Shown: in pieces, positions 8,963 to 17,971 of the stretch
How positions within the stretch are numbered: position 1 is the first letter of the stretch
Layout of the letters: every line of letters starts with the position of its first letter
NCBI GenBank assembly: GCA_033105485.1
Contig: CP136956.1
Coordinates: 248,001 to 312,000 of the forward strand
Reading direction: 5' to 3'
Length of the DNA: 64,000 nucleotides
Source: LVI-A0039 sp033105485
Lineage (GTDB): Bacteria; Bacillota_I; Bacilli_A; UBA3375
Position numbers and translations under genes: made by a program
Notes under the pieces: model-generated
What the model was told of the DNA's origin: nothing
Database searches by the model: none
Seen by the model: only the letters and a program-made list of their open reading frames with translations

Positions 8963-10156
8963 TTAATACTGATTATAAACATCAACTGTATACACTTTTT
9001 TATTTCCTGCAATTTGATCTTCACGTCTATTAGCTACGATAACATCAGAATCGTTTTCAAACTTTTTAAAAGATTCAATTACTTCTAAACCTTCAACAGT
9101 TCCATCAGCAAATGGTTCATATACAACAACATTAAATCCACGTTCTTTTAAATCTAATGCTATATCAACAACTGCAGATGATCTAAAATTGTTGATTCCT
9201 TTTTTAGCAACTACACGATAAATACCAATTGTACGTGTAATATCATTATCTACTTGTGCAGCAATCTGATCAGCGATGAATGATTTTCTCACTTGATTAG
9301 ATGTAATAATATTACTAATCATTGCTTCTGGAACTTCATTAGTTTTATATTCATTTTTTAATTGTTTAGTATCTTTAGGTAAGCAATATCCTCCATACCC
9401 GAATGATGGATTCCAATAATCTCTACCAATACGGTGGTCATACCCAATCGCATCTAATACATTTGCAGTTTCTAAATCCACTGTTTGACAAAACGTATCT
9501 AATTCATTTACAAATGCAACCCTCATTGCTAAATATGTATTTGCAAATAACTTTACAACTTCAGCTTCACGATTTGAAGTGTAGATTACTGGGATTTCAG
9601 TTTTTTTAACTGTATTTTCTTCCAGTAGTGTTGCAATAAAAGTTGCTTCTTTTTGGAATGACTCACCTTTTCCACCAACAACAATACGATCCGGATTCAA
9701 GTTGTCATATAGAGCAAAACCTTCTCTTAAAAATTCTGGTGAAAAGAATAATTTAAACTGCGGATATTTTTCTTGCATTTTATCAGTGAATCCAATTGGA
9801 ATTGTTGATTTAATAACAATTACTGTTCCTTCTTTTGCATATGTAGCAATATCTTCTAATGCTCCTTCAACACTTTTTAGGTTGAACTTGTTAGTTTGAT
9901 CATCATAGTTAGTATCTGTTGCTACAAATACATAGTTTGCATCACTATATGCTTCGCGTTTATCCGTTGTATAATTAACATTTACTCGTGAAATATAACG
10001 ATTAATATAATCATCATTGATTGGACTAATCCCACTTTTTAATAATTCAATTTTCTCTTCATTAATATCGATTAAAGTAACACTTCTACTAATTCCCATC
10101 ACAAAGCTATTAGCTAGTCCAACATAACCAGCTCCTACAACTGTAATATTCTCCAT
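8963..10156 (-). CDS. ugd: UDP-glucose 6-dehydrogenase
   Basis: 397 aa, the normal length. It oxidises UDP-glucose twice with NAD+ to UDP-glucuronate in the cytosol. The N-terminal NAD-binding motif GAGYVGLANS is at residues 7-16. The catalytic cysteine sits in FGYGGYCLPKDTKQL (about residues 247-261), and IKSTIPIG and FSPEFLREG are also typical. Its ATG overlaps the stop of the ATP-grasp gene by one base (TAATG), showing coupling. With galU upstream making UDP-glucose, the cluster supplies a uronic acid precursor for the polymer built by the genes at 0.4-8.8 kb. Confidence 0.95.
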   Translation of the reverse strand: MENITVVGAGYVGLANSFVMGISRSVTLIDINEEKIELLKSGISPINDDYINRYISRVNVNYTTDKREAYSDANYVFVATDTNYDDQTNKFNLKSVEGALEDIATYAKEGTVIVIKSTIPIGFTDKMQEKYPQFKLFFSPEFLREGFALYDNLNPDRIVVGGKGESFQKEATFIATLLEENTVKKTEIPVIYTSNREAEVVKLFANTYLAMRVAFVNELDTFCQTVDLETANVLDAIGYDHRIGRDYWNPSFGYGGYCLPKDTKQLKNEYKTNEVPEAMISNIITSNQVRKSFIADQIAAQVDNDITRTIGIYRVVAKKGINNFRSSAVVDIALDLKERGFNVVVYEPFADGTVEGLEVIESFKKFENDSDVIVANRREDQIAGNKKVYTVDVYNQY

Positions 10157-11130
10157 TATTTATTCTCCTTAATATAGCCATTGATTGAACGCGCAAATTC
10201 CAGTTCAATATTAGGTTTTTCATTATATCTAACCCACTGATTATTTTCCAATTTATAGTATCGTTCTCCATTTAACAGAGACACTATTCCAAGTTGAATT
10301 GCTGACCATTCAATAAGCGCACAATCATTATTAGTCTCTACAATATCTAAAATAACAAAGGGACTATCAATATGTGAAAATACTTCTTTCGCATAATTTA
10401 AAACAAATGACGGAATATCACAACTAAAGTCATTTTCACTTCCTTTACCACTCGCGTACTTACTATCTCCTACTAATTTACGTTTATGGCCCCAATATTT
10501 GTCTCCCATAATATGAACTCTCCAATCAAAGTCAGGTAATTCAATGTACTCTTGAATAATAAATTGACGGTGATTCGAGTTTTCACCCGGATACAAATGC
10601 AAATTAGTTGGTGTTAACTGATTATAAGCTTCAACAATTGGCTTGTATAATTTATCAATTGCTTCTCTTCCTTCTTCAAACGTCTCACAAATAGTTACAT
10701 TTACTGAAGATGATCCATTAATTCCTTTAACTACAAATGGTAGTTTCAACTTATCTTGTTCAATCAATAATTCAAATTCTGACTTGTCCCCTAATAAATA
10801 CGCGGGAATATTTGTTTTTATTCCATGCTTACGGTTATATAATTCTTGAAAGAACTTATTTTCGTGTGATTTTAAAACTTCATATGATGGAATCATTAAG
10901 TTGTCATTTTGAAAATACATCGTATCTTCAATGTACTGTTTATACTGTTCCACTTGCGAAGACGTATACACTATTACGTCATCACTGCTACTGTCACTAT
11001 TTAGTAAATTAAAAAAGTTAGTTACTTCCACTTCGCCTTCAAGATATTCGACAAGTTTTTCAACATCTAAACTATCAAAACGGTGCTGCTTTTGTAAATA
11101 CCTATTTTTATAATCTAAAACTAATTTCAT
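10156..11130 (-). CDS. ATP-grasp ligase
   Basis: 324 aa, soluble. From residue ~125 it shows an ATP-grasp domain: LPFVVKGINGSSSVNV supplies the lysine and the small-residue loop, FIIQEYIELPDFDWRVHIMG the adenine-contacting hinge and central strands, and DIVETNNDCALIEWSAIQLG the acidic metal-binding segment. ATP-grasp enzymes join a carboxylate to an amine or thiol via an acyl phosphate. The N-terminal ~120 residues are not recognised. It sits between galU and ugd and overlaps ugd by 1 nt, so I infer a role in the same polymer, for example amidating uronate carboxyls with an amino acid. A peptide ligase unrelated to uronate is equally possible on sequence alone. Confidence 0.65.
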   Translation of the reverse strand: MKLVLDYKNRYLQKQHRFDSLDVEKLVEYLEGEVEVTNFFNLLNSDSSSDDVIVYTSSQVEQYKQYIEDTMYFQNDNLMIPSYEVLKSHENKFFQELYNRKHGIKTNIPAYLLGDKSEFELLIEQDKLKLPFVVKGINGSSSVNVTICETFEEGREAIDKLYKPIVEAYNQLTPTNLHLYPGENSNHRQFIIQEYIELPDFDWRVHIMGDKYWGHKRKLVGDSKYASGKGSENDFSCDIPSFVLNYAKEVFSHIDSPFVILDIVETNNDCALIEWSAIQLGIVSLLNGERYYKLENNQWVRYNEKPNIELEFARSINGYIKENK

Positions 11131-11186
11131 TCTGCTCCTTTATATAAACTTTAAATTATTAAGTATATTTATATATCATACTAAAA

Positions 11187-12050
11187 CTATTTTTCATTTA
11201 AGAATTCTGCAAACTCTTCTCTTAAATCTTCTCTTTGTAATGCAAAATCTACTGTTGCTTTTAAAAATCCAACTTTATCACCAATATCATAACGCTTACC
11301 TGCGAATGTACATGCATATACATCTTCTTCAGCCATCATCCTCTTAACGGCATCTGTTAATTGAATTTCATTTCCTGCTCCACGCTCTTGATCTTGCAAG
11401 TATTTGAAAATTGTACTTGTAACTATATAACGTCCTAAAACCGCTTTATTACTCGGTGCTAGTTCATATGTTGGTTTCTCAACGAAGTCAGTCATAATTT
11501 CTATATCAGCAGCTCCAGCACACGCAACTATTCCATACTTATCAACTTGTGAGTTCTCAACTTCTTGAACTCCCATTTGTGAGCATCCTGTTTTATTATA
11601 GGCCTCAATTAATTGTGCTATTGCCGGCTCTTCACTGACTACAATATCATCTCCTAACAAAATTGCAAATGGTTCATCACCCATAAATGTCTTTGCACAT
11701 AAAATAGCATCTCCTAGTCCCTTTGCCTCTTTTTGCCTAATATAGTGAATATTGGCTAAGTTAGAAATTTGTTGTACTGTTTTAAGCTCTTCTATTTTAC
11801 CCTTTTCAGCAAGCATATGCTCAAGTGATTTAGATACATCAAAGTGATCTTCAATCGCTCGTTTATTTGAATGCGATGCTGTTACAATTAATATATCAGT
11901 AATTCCAGACACAACCGCTTCCTCAATAATATATTGAATTGTTGGTTTATCAATAATTGGTAGCATTTCTTTTGGCATCGCTTTTGTAAATGGTAGAAAT
12001 CTAGTTCCAAATCCAGCGACTGGTATTACAGCTTTTGTTACTTTTTTCAT
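11187..12050 (-). CDS. galU: UTP--glucose-1-phosphate uridylyltransferase
   Basis: 287 aa, the full family length. The N-terminal nucleotidyltransferase signature AVIPVAGFGTRFLPFTKAMPKEMLPI is intact: glycine-rich loop, Arg, and the KEMLP lysine. It makes UDP-glucose from UTP and glucose-1-phosphate. DDIVV about 125 residues in supplies the metal-binding acidic pair, and FVEKP is the usual sugar-contacting segment. It is the first gene of a likely galU-ATP-grasp-ugd unit; a 56-nt AT-rich spacer follows it without a T-tailed hairpin. Confidence 0.95.
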   Translation of the reverse strand: MKKVTKAVIPVAGFGTRFLPFTKAMPKEMLPIIDKPTIQYIIEEAVVSGITDILIVTASHSNKRAIEDHFDVSKSLEHMLAEKGKIEELKTVQQISNLANIHYIRQKEAKGLGDAILCAKTFMGDEPFAILLGDDIVVSEEPAIAQLIEAYNKTGCSQMGVQEVENSQVDKYGIVACAGAADIEIMTDFVEKPTYELAPSNKAVLGRYIVTSTIFKYLQDQERGAGNEIQLTDAVKRMMAEEDVYACTFAGKRYDIGDKVGFLKATVDFALQREDLREEFAEFLNEK

Positions 12051-12089
12051 AATTCTCCTTTTGTTCTATATCCCTCATTAATTCTACAT

Positions 12090-12095
12090 ATTATA
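12090..12095 (-). promoter_or_regulatory. Extended -10 promoter for galU
   Basis: The minus strand reads TGATATAAT (TGn plus TATAAT) about 40 nt before the galU start codon. No consensus -35 is seen at 17 nt, consistent with an extended -10 promoter. Confidence 0.55.
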
Positions 12096-12172
12096 TCATT
12101 TTTCACCACAACAATTGACAAAAACGGTTCTTAGCACATACAACGGACACGAAGAACACTTAAATGGCGCAT

Positions 12173-12206
12173 AAAGAAAAGTTACCAAACTAATGGTAAC
12201 TTTTTC
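12173..12206 (-). terminator. Terminator after MFS gene (12210-13349)
   Basis: GTTACCA and TGGTAAC form a 7-bp stem with a 6-nt loop. T-rich tracts flank both sides, so it could act in both directions; on the minus strand it ends the MFS gene before galU. Confidence 0.8.
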
Positions 12207-12209
12207 GGT

Positions 12210-13349
12210 TTATATTTGTTTCTTCTGGGTAAAAATCCCTCTCAAAATCAGAAAACTTGTTCCGAATATAATATATAGGATCAATAATAGTATATTTAAG
12301 TCTACTAATGGAAGTAACACTGTTAAGATAGCTAAGATTATGATTCCAAATACCCTATTCACTGATGATACAATAGAAATCATGCTACTTATAGATTTTT
12401 CGTCAACCACTTTATATAGCGTTGTATATAAATCGATTACATATAAGTTTGCAATAAATAAAGTAATTGGATATATAACACAGAATAATATACTATCGGC
12501 AACAAATAAACTTACGAGTGTTGATAAGACAAATATTGGAATGACTACATAATCTTTGATCTTATCAACTTTAGAATAAAGTTTATTACTAGTAATCACT
12601 GTTAATGAAAAAGTAATATAGATGATACCAAAAAACGTTGGATCAATACCTTTACTTTGATATAACACTTGCCAATACTGATAGAATCCAACATAGTACA
12701 ATTCTATAATACAAACCATAATTAGTAATAACTTAATCTGTTTCGTAAAATCTAAGTCACGAATACTTAATTTATCAATCGTTCCCTTGCTATGTTCAAT
12801 CTTAATTCCAAATAGTGCAATTAATATTGCAATTGTATATAAGATTAAACTAAATAGGTAAATGTTGACACTAATAATTGGATATAATAAACTCCCAATT
12901 AATGCTCCACCAATACCTGCAATTAGTGACATGTTTGTCTTTTTAACGTTAAATGGCTTTATTTGCCCCTCTAAGTCATTTTCTTTAAGTTTATTAACTA
13001 TGTAACCATCAACATTACCACTCGTTAGAGCACCAGCGATACCGTAGATAAACCATGCAATTGATAAGGTGATTATTGATGATGAACTGTAGATTAAACC
13101 ATAAGCAGTTAGCATACAAACGAATGACCCAATATATCCACTCTTACGATATCCAAGATCAGCTAAATATCCACTAGGTATTTCAAATAATAGCACCCCT
13201 AAATAAAAGAAGATTTGAACGAAAGTTATTTGAGAAAGGGTTAAATGCTTTTGTTCTATTAATAAAATTATTAATATCGGATGGGGAATTGTCCTTGCTA
13301 GTTCTGATATAAAAGTTGTTAAATAATAGCGATTAATAAGTTTATCCAT
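12210..13349 (-). CDS. Major facilitator superfamily transporter
   Basis: 379 aa with about 11-12 hydrophobic helices across the whole length. FEIPSGYLADLGYRKSG around residues 55-71 is the loop 2-3 signature (G-x-x-x-D-x-x-G-R/K-K) of MFS permeases. The ATG is preceded by a strong AAAGGAGG. It stands downstream of the fba terminator and has its own terminator, so it is probably a single-gene unit or receives read-through. The substrate cannot be told. The general look is of drug/proton antiporter-like MFS proteins. Confidence 0.8.
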   Translation of the reverse strand: MDKLINRYYLTTFISELARTIPHPILIILLIEQKHLTLSQITFVQIFFYLGVLLFEIPSGYLADLGYRKSGYIGSFVCMLTAYGLIYSSSSIITLSIAWFIYGIAGALTSGNVDGYIVNKLKENDLEGQIKPFNVKKTNMSLIAGIGGALIGSLLYPIISVNIYLFSLILYTIAILIALFGIKIEHSKGTIDKLSIRDLDFTKQIKLLLIMVCIIELYYVGFYQYWQVLYQSKGIDPTFFGIIYITFSLTVITSNKLYSKVDKIKDYVVIPIFVLSTLVSLFVADSILFCVIYPITLFIANLYVIDLYTTLYKVVDEKSISSMISIVSSVNRVFGIIILAILTVLLPLVDLNILLLILYIIFGTSFLILRGIFTQKKQI

Positions 13350-13362
13350 AAACCTCCTTTAT

Positions 13363-13389
13363 AAAAAAAAGTAACCATAAAGGTTACTT
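13363..13389 (-). terminator. Terminator after fba
   Basis: The minus strand gives AAGTAACC, a 5-nt loop and GGTTACTT, followed by seven or eight T. Confidence 0.85.
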
Positions 13390-13395
13390 AATAAA

Positions 13396-14250
13396 TTATG
13401 CTTGACCGTTAGATCCAAATTCTTGGATTTTTTCTTTTACAGATGCAACGATTGCTTCTTTACCTGGCCCGATAATTTTACGTGGGTCATAAACACTGTC
13501 GTTAGTAGCGATTACTTCTCTAACTGCAGCTGTCCAAGCTAATTGACATTCAGTGTTAACGTTAATTTTAGCGTGTCCTAATTCAATTGCTTTTTTAATT
13601 TGGTGAGTTGGGATTCCTGATCCACCGTGTAACACGATTGGAGCTCCTGTTAACTCAGAAATTTCTTTCATTTCGTCGAATCCTAAAACTGGTTCACCAT
13701 CGTAAGGTCCGTGTACTGATCCTAAAGCAGCAGCTAAAGCGTCAATCTTACCTTCTTTTACCATACGTAAACATTCTTGAGCGTCAGCGTATTGGATTCC
13801 TCCGATGATACCGTCTTCTTCTCCACCTACAGTTCCTACTTCAGCTTCTACTGAAGCTCCTTTAGTTTCTGCATATGCTACTACTTCTTGAGCCATAGCG
13901 ATGTTTTCGTCGATTGAATAGTGAGAACCATCGATCATTACTGAAGTAAATCCAGCGTCGATTGCGTTTTTACAAGATTCAAAGCTTGTTCCGTGGTCTA
14001 AGTGTAATGCAACAGGAACAGTAATTCCCATAGCTTCTACTAAGCTTGAAACCATAGCGCTAACTACAGTATAACCACCCATGTATTTTGCAGCCCCTTC
14101 AGATACACCTAAGATTACTGGTGATTGTTCTTCTTGTGCAGCTGTTAAAATAGCTTGAGTCCACTCTAAGTTGTTGATGTTGAATTGACCAACAGCGTAT
14201 TTACCTTCTTGTGCTTTTTTAAGCATTTCTTTCATTGATACTAATGTCAT
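13396..14250 (-). CDS. fba: Class II fructose-bisphosphate aldolase
   Basis: 284 aa, full length. It cleaves fructose-1,6-bisphosphate to dihydroxyacetone phosphate and glyceraldehyde-3-phosphate in glycolysis, using zinc. Visible motifs are VALHLDHGTSFESC (zinc His and catalytic Asp), GSVHGPY (His) and VLHGGSGIP (His and phosphate loop). It opens MTLVSMKEMLKKAQEGKYAVGQFN, typical of the FbaA group. Base use is more GC-rich and regular than its neighbours, as expected for a highly expressed gene. The RBS is AAAGGGGC. It is a single gene between two MFS transporters with its own terminator. Confidence 0.97.
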   Translation of the reverse strand: MTLVSMKEMLKKAQEGKYAVGQFNINNLEWTQAILTAAQEEQSPVILGVSEGAAKYMGGYTVVSAMVSSLVEAMGITVPVALHLDHGTSFESCKNAIDAGFTSVMIDGSHYSIDENIAMAQEVVAYAETKGASVEAEVGTVGGEEDGIIGGIQYADAQECLRMVKEGKIDALAAALGSVHGPYDGEPVLGFDEMKEISELTGAPIVLHGGSGIPTHQIKKAIELGHAKINVNTECQLAWTAAVREVIATNDSVYDPRKIIGPGKEAIVASVKEKIQEFGSNGQA

Positions 14251-14279
14251 AATTTAGCCCCTTTCAAATTTACAAATTT

Positions 14280-14285
14280 ATTATA
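14280..14285 (-). promoter_or_regulatory. Extended -10 promoter for fba
   Basis: The minus strand reads TGGTATAAT, an extended -10 sited 30 nt before the fba start codon. The -35 is weak. Confidence 0.6.
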
Positions 14286-14373
14286 CCAAAAATTATCTTA
14301 ATGTATATAATAATATATAAGAAATTATGAAATATTTTCTTTTTATGTCCTTTTTCTAGAAAATATTTTGGTT

Positions 14374-15531
14374 TTAAGTTGTTTTTAGATACTTTTTATT
14401 AAATAAAGAGAAAACATAAATACCTACTAGCATATAAATAATTACAAACCCGAATGCTGCTGAGTAACTTAAATACATAATACATAGTGAAGTAATAATT
14501 GGACCTAGTGCTCGATTTAATTGACCAAGTAATCTTATCGCAGTTAGTGCTTGATCATATTCATGACCTTTAAATATTTTAAGTAAGTATGAATCTAAGT
14601 TAGTAATAAATAATAATTCACCAATTGCAAAACAAATTGTTGCAATTACTAATACTGGTAAGGCAACTATATTGTATAAAAGTAAACCTACTATCATCAA
14701 GATTGCACCAGCTTTTAAAGTTATGTATTCACTTATTCCAAACCTAATAAAGACTTTAACAGAAATTGGTGATGCTATTACACACATTAGTGTATTAATA
14801 ACTATCGCTAGTGAATAGATATGAAGTGAATAATAATGTTCTATTGTTTTCGGGATTAAAAAACTAATTTGGAAGAAGCCAAAATAAATAGCCGATGTTG
14901 CGAATAATAATCTTAGATCGACATTTAACTTACGACATGCTGTTCTAGAAGGCTTAGCTTGAACTACATTAGCAGCTTCTCCAACTCCACTTGCTAACAC
15001 AAAGTAGGAAATTATCATCGTTACACAGTTAACAAGAAATATATATTGCATATTATCAACACTTATATTAAAAACAAATGGTGAGACTATTCCCGCAAAG
15101 ATACCACCTAAGTTTGCTACAGCGAAACTATAATTATATGCCTTACGTCTTGACTTGTCACTAATTGCTATTGATATTATTTTCTTATTAAGACCACGTG
15201 TTAATGAGAATACCATATAGGCGATAAGCGTGAACAATAATACTAACCAAAATTGATCATAAAATACTGAAGCTAAAAAGAAACAAAATGCTCCAGTAAT
15301 TACTGAGTATTTATAAATTGCTATTGGTGAATACTTATTAATTACTTTGGGATATAATACTGTTCCCATAAATATTGCGATTGATACCAAACTCATAATT
15401 ATTCCGGTTTGTAGTTCATTGGTTCCAAACTGAGCTGGAATAAAAAATAAAAAAACAACATTTACAAATGAACCTAAACTCCAAATTAAATTTGAGGCAC
15501 ATATTGATACTAATTTTCGATTGTCTTCCAT
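14374..15531 (-). CDS. Major facilitator superfamily transporter
   Basis: 385 aa, hydrophobic throughout with about 12 predicted helices. FIPAQFGTNELQTGIIMSLVS near the N-terminus and the basic loop between helices (SIAISDKSRRKAYNYSFAVANLGG) resemble MFS permeases. There is no recognisable substrate motif. It is convergent with nothing and lies alone upstream of fba. An AT-rich 120-nt stretch downstream shows no clear T-tailed hairpin. Confidence 0.75.
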   Translation of the reverse strand: MEDNRKLVSICASNLIWSLGSFVNVVFLFFIPAQFGTNELQTGIIMSLVSIAIFMGTVLYPKVINKYSPIAIYKYSVITGAFCFFLASVFYDQFWLVLLFTLIAYMVFSLTRGLNKKIISIAISDKSRRKAYNYSFAVANLGGIFAGIVSPFVFNISVDNMQYIFLVNCVTMIISYFVLASGVGEAANVVQAKPSRTACRKLNVDLRLLFATSAIYFGFFQISFLIPKTIEHYYSLHIYSLAIVINTLMCVIASPISVKVFIRFGISEYITLKAGAILMIVGLLLYNIVALPVLVIATICFAIGELLFITNLDSYLLKIFKGHEYDQALTAIRLLGQLNRALGPIITSLCIMYLSYSAAFGFVIIYMLVGIYVFSLFNKKYLKTT

Positions 15532-15596
15532 AATTTTCCTTAAAGTAAATTTATTATCATATCATAACATCTATGCCACTTATTGTAAATTTAATG

Positions 15597-15623
15597 TAAA
15601 AAGAACTATCTTCCGATAGCTCT
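15597..15623 (-). terminator. Terminator of M42 peptidase gene, touching its stop codon
   Basis: On the minus strand AGAGCTATC-GGAA-GATAGTTCT (9 bp with one G-U) is followed by five T. The 5' arm begins at the last base of the stop codon. Confidence 0.8.
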
Positions 15624-16630
15624 TACTTTAAATATTCTACTAGTAATTTATATGTATTTTCAACACCACGTTCATGTGCGCGTTCCATCCCATGTGAAGC
15701 GGCGATACCAGGACCAATTAAAGTTGCCTTAATATCATTACCACCACGAAGAGCAGCACTTGCATCTGATCCATAATAAGGATAAATGTCTAAGGCATAG
15801 TCTAATTTGAATACTTCACAAATTGCTAACATATCTGTAATTGTAGCATAGTCATATGGACCCGAGCTATCCTTAGCACAAATACTTACTTTCATTTCAC
15901 TTCCATCTAAATCATCACCAACGCATCCCATATCCATTGCTATTACGTGTTTAATATTTGCTGGTACATAACCAAGTCCGTGTCCCACTTCTTCAAACAT
16001 CGTAAATGCAAATGATACTGATTGTTTAAAACTCACTGTTCCATTTACAAATTGTTCAAGTAATTCTAAACTAATCGCCGCACATAACTTATCATCTAAA
16101 AAGCGACTGTTAATAAACCCTTCTTCATATCTGAATTTAGGATCATAACAAATATAATCTCCATTACGGATTCCTGATTCAATTACTTGCTCTTTACTCG
16201 TCACATCTAAATCAAGACGAATACGTAAATCTTTAAATTCAACTTGCTTGTTACTATCAGCGTAAACATGAGCTGCACTACTATCTAAAATAATAGTTCC
16301 ACTATAAATTTGATTATCACGTGTATAAATCTTAGCATACTCACCATTTAATGTTGAGGCAATTGGTCCTCCGATTGGTGTTACATTTAATGTTCCATCA
16401 TCATTAATTGATTTTACCATTAGACCTAATGTATCAACGTGAGTAGCAACCATAATTTGCGGTACTTGTTCGTCAATGATTGCATTGATTACAACATTTC
16501 CTTTACTAGTAATAAAGTACTCAAGACCATTACTGATCGCAAACTCTACTAAATACTTTTGAATTTCTCTAATATATCCACTCGGTGAATCAATACTAAT
16601 TAATTTATGACATTTCTCTACTATACTCAT
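15623..16630 (-). CDS. M42 family metallo-aminopeptidase (YsdC/FrvX-like)
   Basis: 335 aa. The di-metal ligands of the M42 family are visible: VATHVDTLG (His), FLDDKLCA (bridging Asp), MFEEVGHGLG (catalytic Glu-Glu), AMDMG (Asp) and IAASHGMERAHERG (His), with YGSDASAALRGG between. These enzymes are cytosolic tetrahedral aminopeptidases acting on peptides; older annotations call them endoglucanase M. It is a monocistronic gene with an extended -10 upstream (16658-16663). Confidence 0.9.
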   Translation of the reverse strand: MSIVEKCHKLISIDSPSGYIREIQKYLVEFAISNGLEYFITSKGNVVINAIIDEQVPQIMVATHVDTLGLMVKSINDDGTLNVTPIGGPIASTLNGEYAKIYTRDNQIYSGTIILDSSAAHVYADSNKQVEFKDLRIRLDLDVTSKEQVIESGIRNGDYICYDPKFRYEEGFINSRFLDDKLCAAISLELLEQFVNGTVSFKQSVSFAFTMFEEVGHGLGYVPANIKHVIAMDMGCVGDDLDGSEMKVSICAKDSSGPYDYATITDMLAICEVFKLDYALDIYPYYGSDASAALRGGNDIKATLIGPGIAASHGMERAHERGVENTYKLLVEYLK

Positions 16631-16657
16631 CTTAACTCCAGTCTTCTAATTTATACT

Positions 16658-16663
16658 ATTATA
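16658..16663 (-). promoter_or_regulatory. Extended -10 promoter for M42 peptidase
   Basis: The minus strand reads TGTTATAAT about 28 nt before the start codon. No clear -35 is seen. Confidence 0.5.
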
Positions 16664-16685
16664 ACAAGATATTATTGAAAAATAA

Positions 16686-17435
16686 TTAATTGTTTGCTTC
16701 AAGCCACTCTAACTTTTGTAAATATAAATCATAACTTGGTGATAACTCTCGGATTAATGGAACTAAAGTTCTGTAAAAGTTGATTGCTTCAAGCTCACCT
16801 TTAACTGGATTCACGACTTCTTGTACTTGTTCTAAAAGTTCATCTGATGGCTTAGGAATTGATTGTAATGTTGCTACAGTTTTATAACTGGTATCTTCTA
16901 TTAAAGTCGAGACCTCAGTTTGTGGATATTTGAGCAATGCTTGATTAACACCATCCCAGTCATTACTCTCTATGTATCCTATCATTTGCTTAAATGTTTG
17001 CTCATTACCTTGATACGTAACAATATCTTTTTCAAAATAATATTTGTAATGTGAATAAAGATAATCACCAAACGGCCCTTTTATATTTTCTTTAATATAT
17101 TCTATTGCTTTAATTGGTTCTATCAAATCAGTACCTAAGGTCTCAATTTGTAAATTATTAATACTGGTTAATTCTGCACGTAATTGTTCCTTTCTACTAA
17201 TCATGTAATTTTCAAGTATCTCCTGATTATTTGTTACTTGATATTGCTTGATTATCTGAACTGGTATTTTTGCTAAACGCAGTCGATATATAACTTTTAA
17301 CTTTTCAACTTGAGTATTATCAAATACTCGATAATTATTCGCTTCCCTAGTTGATGATATTAGACCTTCTTTTTCATAATACAGAATTGCTTTTCTCGAA
17401 ATTCCTAGTTGTGCGGTTATTTGATTTATCTTCAT
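16686..17435 (-). CDS. MerR family transcriptional regulator
   Basis: 249 aa. Residues 1-70 are a MerR winged helix-turn-helix: MKINQITAQLGISRKAILYY is the recognition region, followed by EKEGLI and the YRVFDNTQVEKL wing. The C-terminal ~180 residues are helical and do not contain the metal-binding cysteines of heavy-metal MerR proteins, so an organic or stress ligand is more likely. There is no adjacent target gene oriented with it. It is transcribed towards the M42 gene, with 55 nt between. Confidence 0.85.
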   Translation of the reverse strand: MKINQITAQLGISRKAILYYEKEGLISSTREANNYRVFDNTQVEKLKVIYRLRLAKIPVQIIKQYQVTNNQEILENYMISRKEQLRAELTSINNLQIETLGTDLIEPIKAIEYIKENIKGPFGDYLYSHYKYYFEKDIVTYQGNEQTFKQMIGYIESNDWDGVNQALLKYPQTEVSTLIEDTSYKTVATLQSIPKPSDELLEQVQEVVNPVKGELEAINFYRTLVPLIRELSPSYDLYLQKLEWLEANN

Positions 17436-17485
17436 TTCTCCTCCATATTACAATTATACACCTTACCCTTAGGAATAGGTCAAGC

Positions 17486-17512
17486 AAAAAAGACTATCAA
17501 TTAAGATAGTCT
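17486..17512 (-). terminator. Terminator after the 98-aa gene
   Basis: AGACTATC and GATAGTCT form an 8-bp stem (loop AATTAA read on plus), with six T following on the minus strand. Confidence 0.85.
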
Positions 17513-17537
17513 AATCATCGCATTTATATTGATTCGA

Positions 17538-17834
17538 TTATTCTTCAATAATTTTAAAATATTCATTACGCTTAGTCGTTAAACGCTTGAAAATATTATA
17601 GTCTGGATGGGCAATTGCAACAAGTGTAATCGGTTGTAATCCATCATAATAAAATTCATATGGCTGTGATTTCCAAATTACATTTTTAGCTACAACTTGG
17701 TAAGTACCTGCTGAAAATCCTTCTAGCTTTTTAAATTTTCTATAGCCCAATGATTTACTCTTTACTTTTTTTCCATCTTGAAATAAAGTCATTACTGTAT
17801 CTTTATCATTTACTGTTGTTTTTAAATTAATCAT
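17538..17834 (-). CDS. Hypothetical 98-aa protein
   Basis: Not recognised. It is small, basic and soluble, with beta-strand-rich composition (VMTLFQDGKKVKSKSLGYRKF, then YEFYYDGLQPITLVAI). It has its own terminator downstream and the pepV terminator upstream, so it is a real monocistronic unit with a plausible start following ATTATAGGGAG. No cysteine cluster, signal or membrane span is present. Confidence 0.6.
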   Translation of the reverse strand: MINLKTTVNDKDTVMTLFQDGKKVKSKSLGYRKFKKLEGFSAGTYQVVAKNVIWKSQPYEFYYDGLQPITLVAIAHPDYNIFKRLTTKRNEYFKIIEE

Positions 17835-17930
17835 TTTTACTCCCTATAATAACGTAACAACCTATGTTTACGCTATTAATATTTTAACACATCTGGTAAT
17901 TTATTTTCCTTGAATTATTTGTTCAACTAT

Positions 17931-17957
17931 AAAAAAAACTACCAATTAAGGTAGTCT
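17931..17957 (-). terminator. Terminator after pepV
   Basis: The minus strand shows ACTACC, loop TTAATT, GGTAGT, then eight T. Confidence 0.85.
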
Positions 17958-17971
17958 TGATATTATTATAA

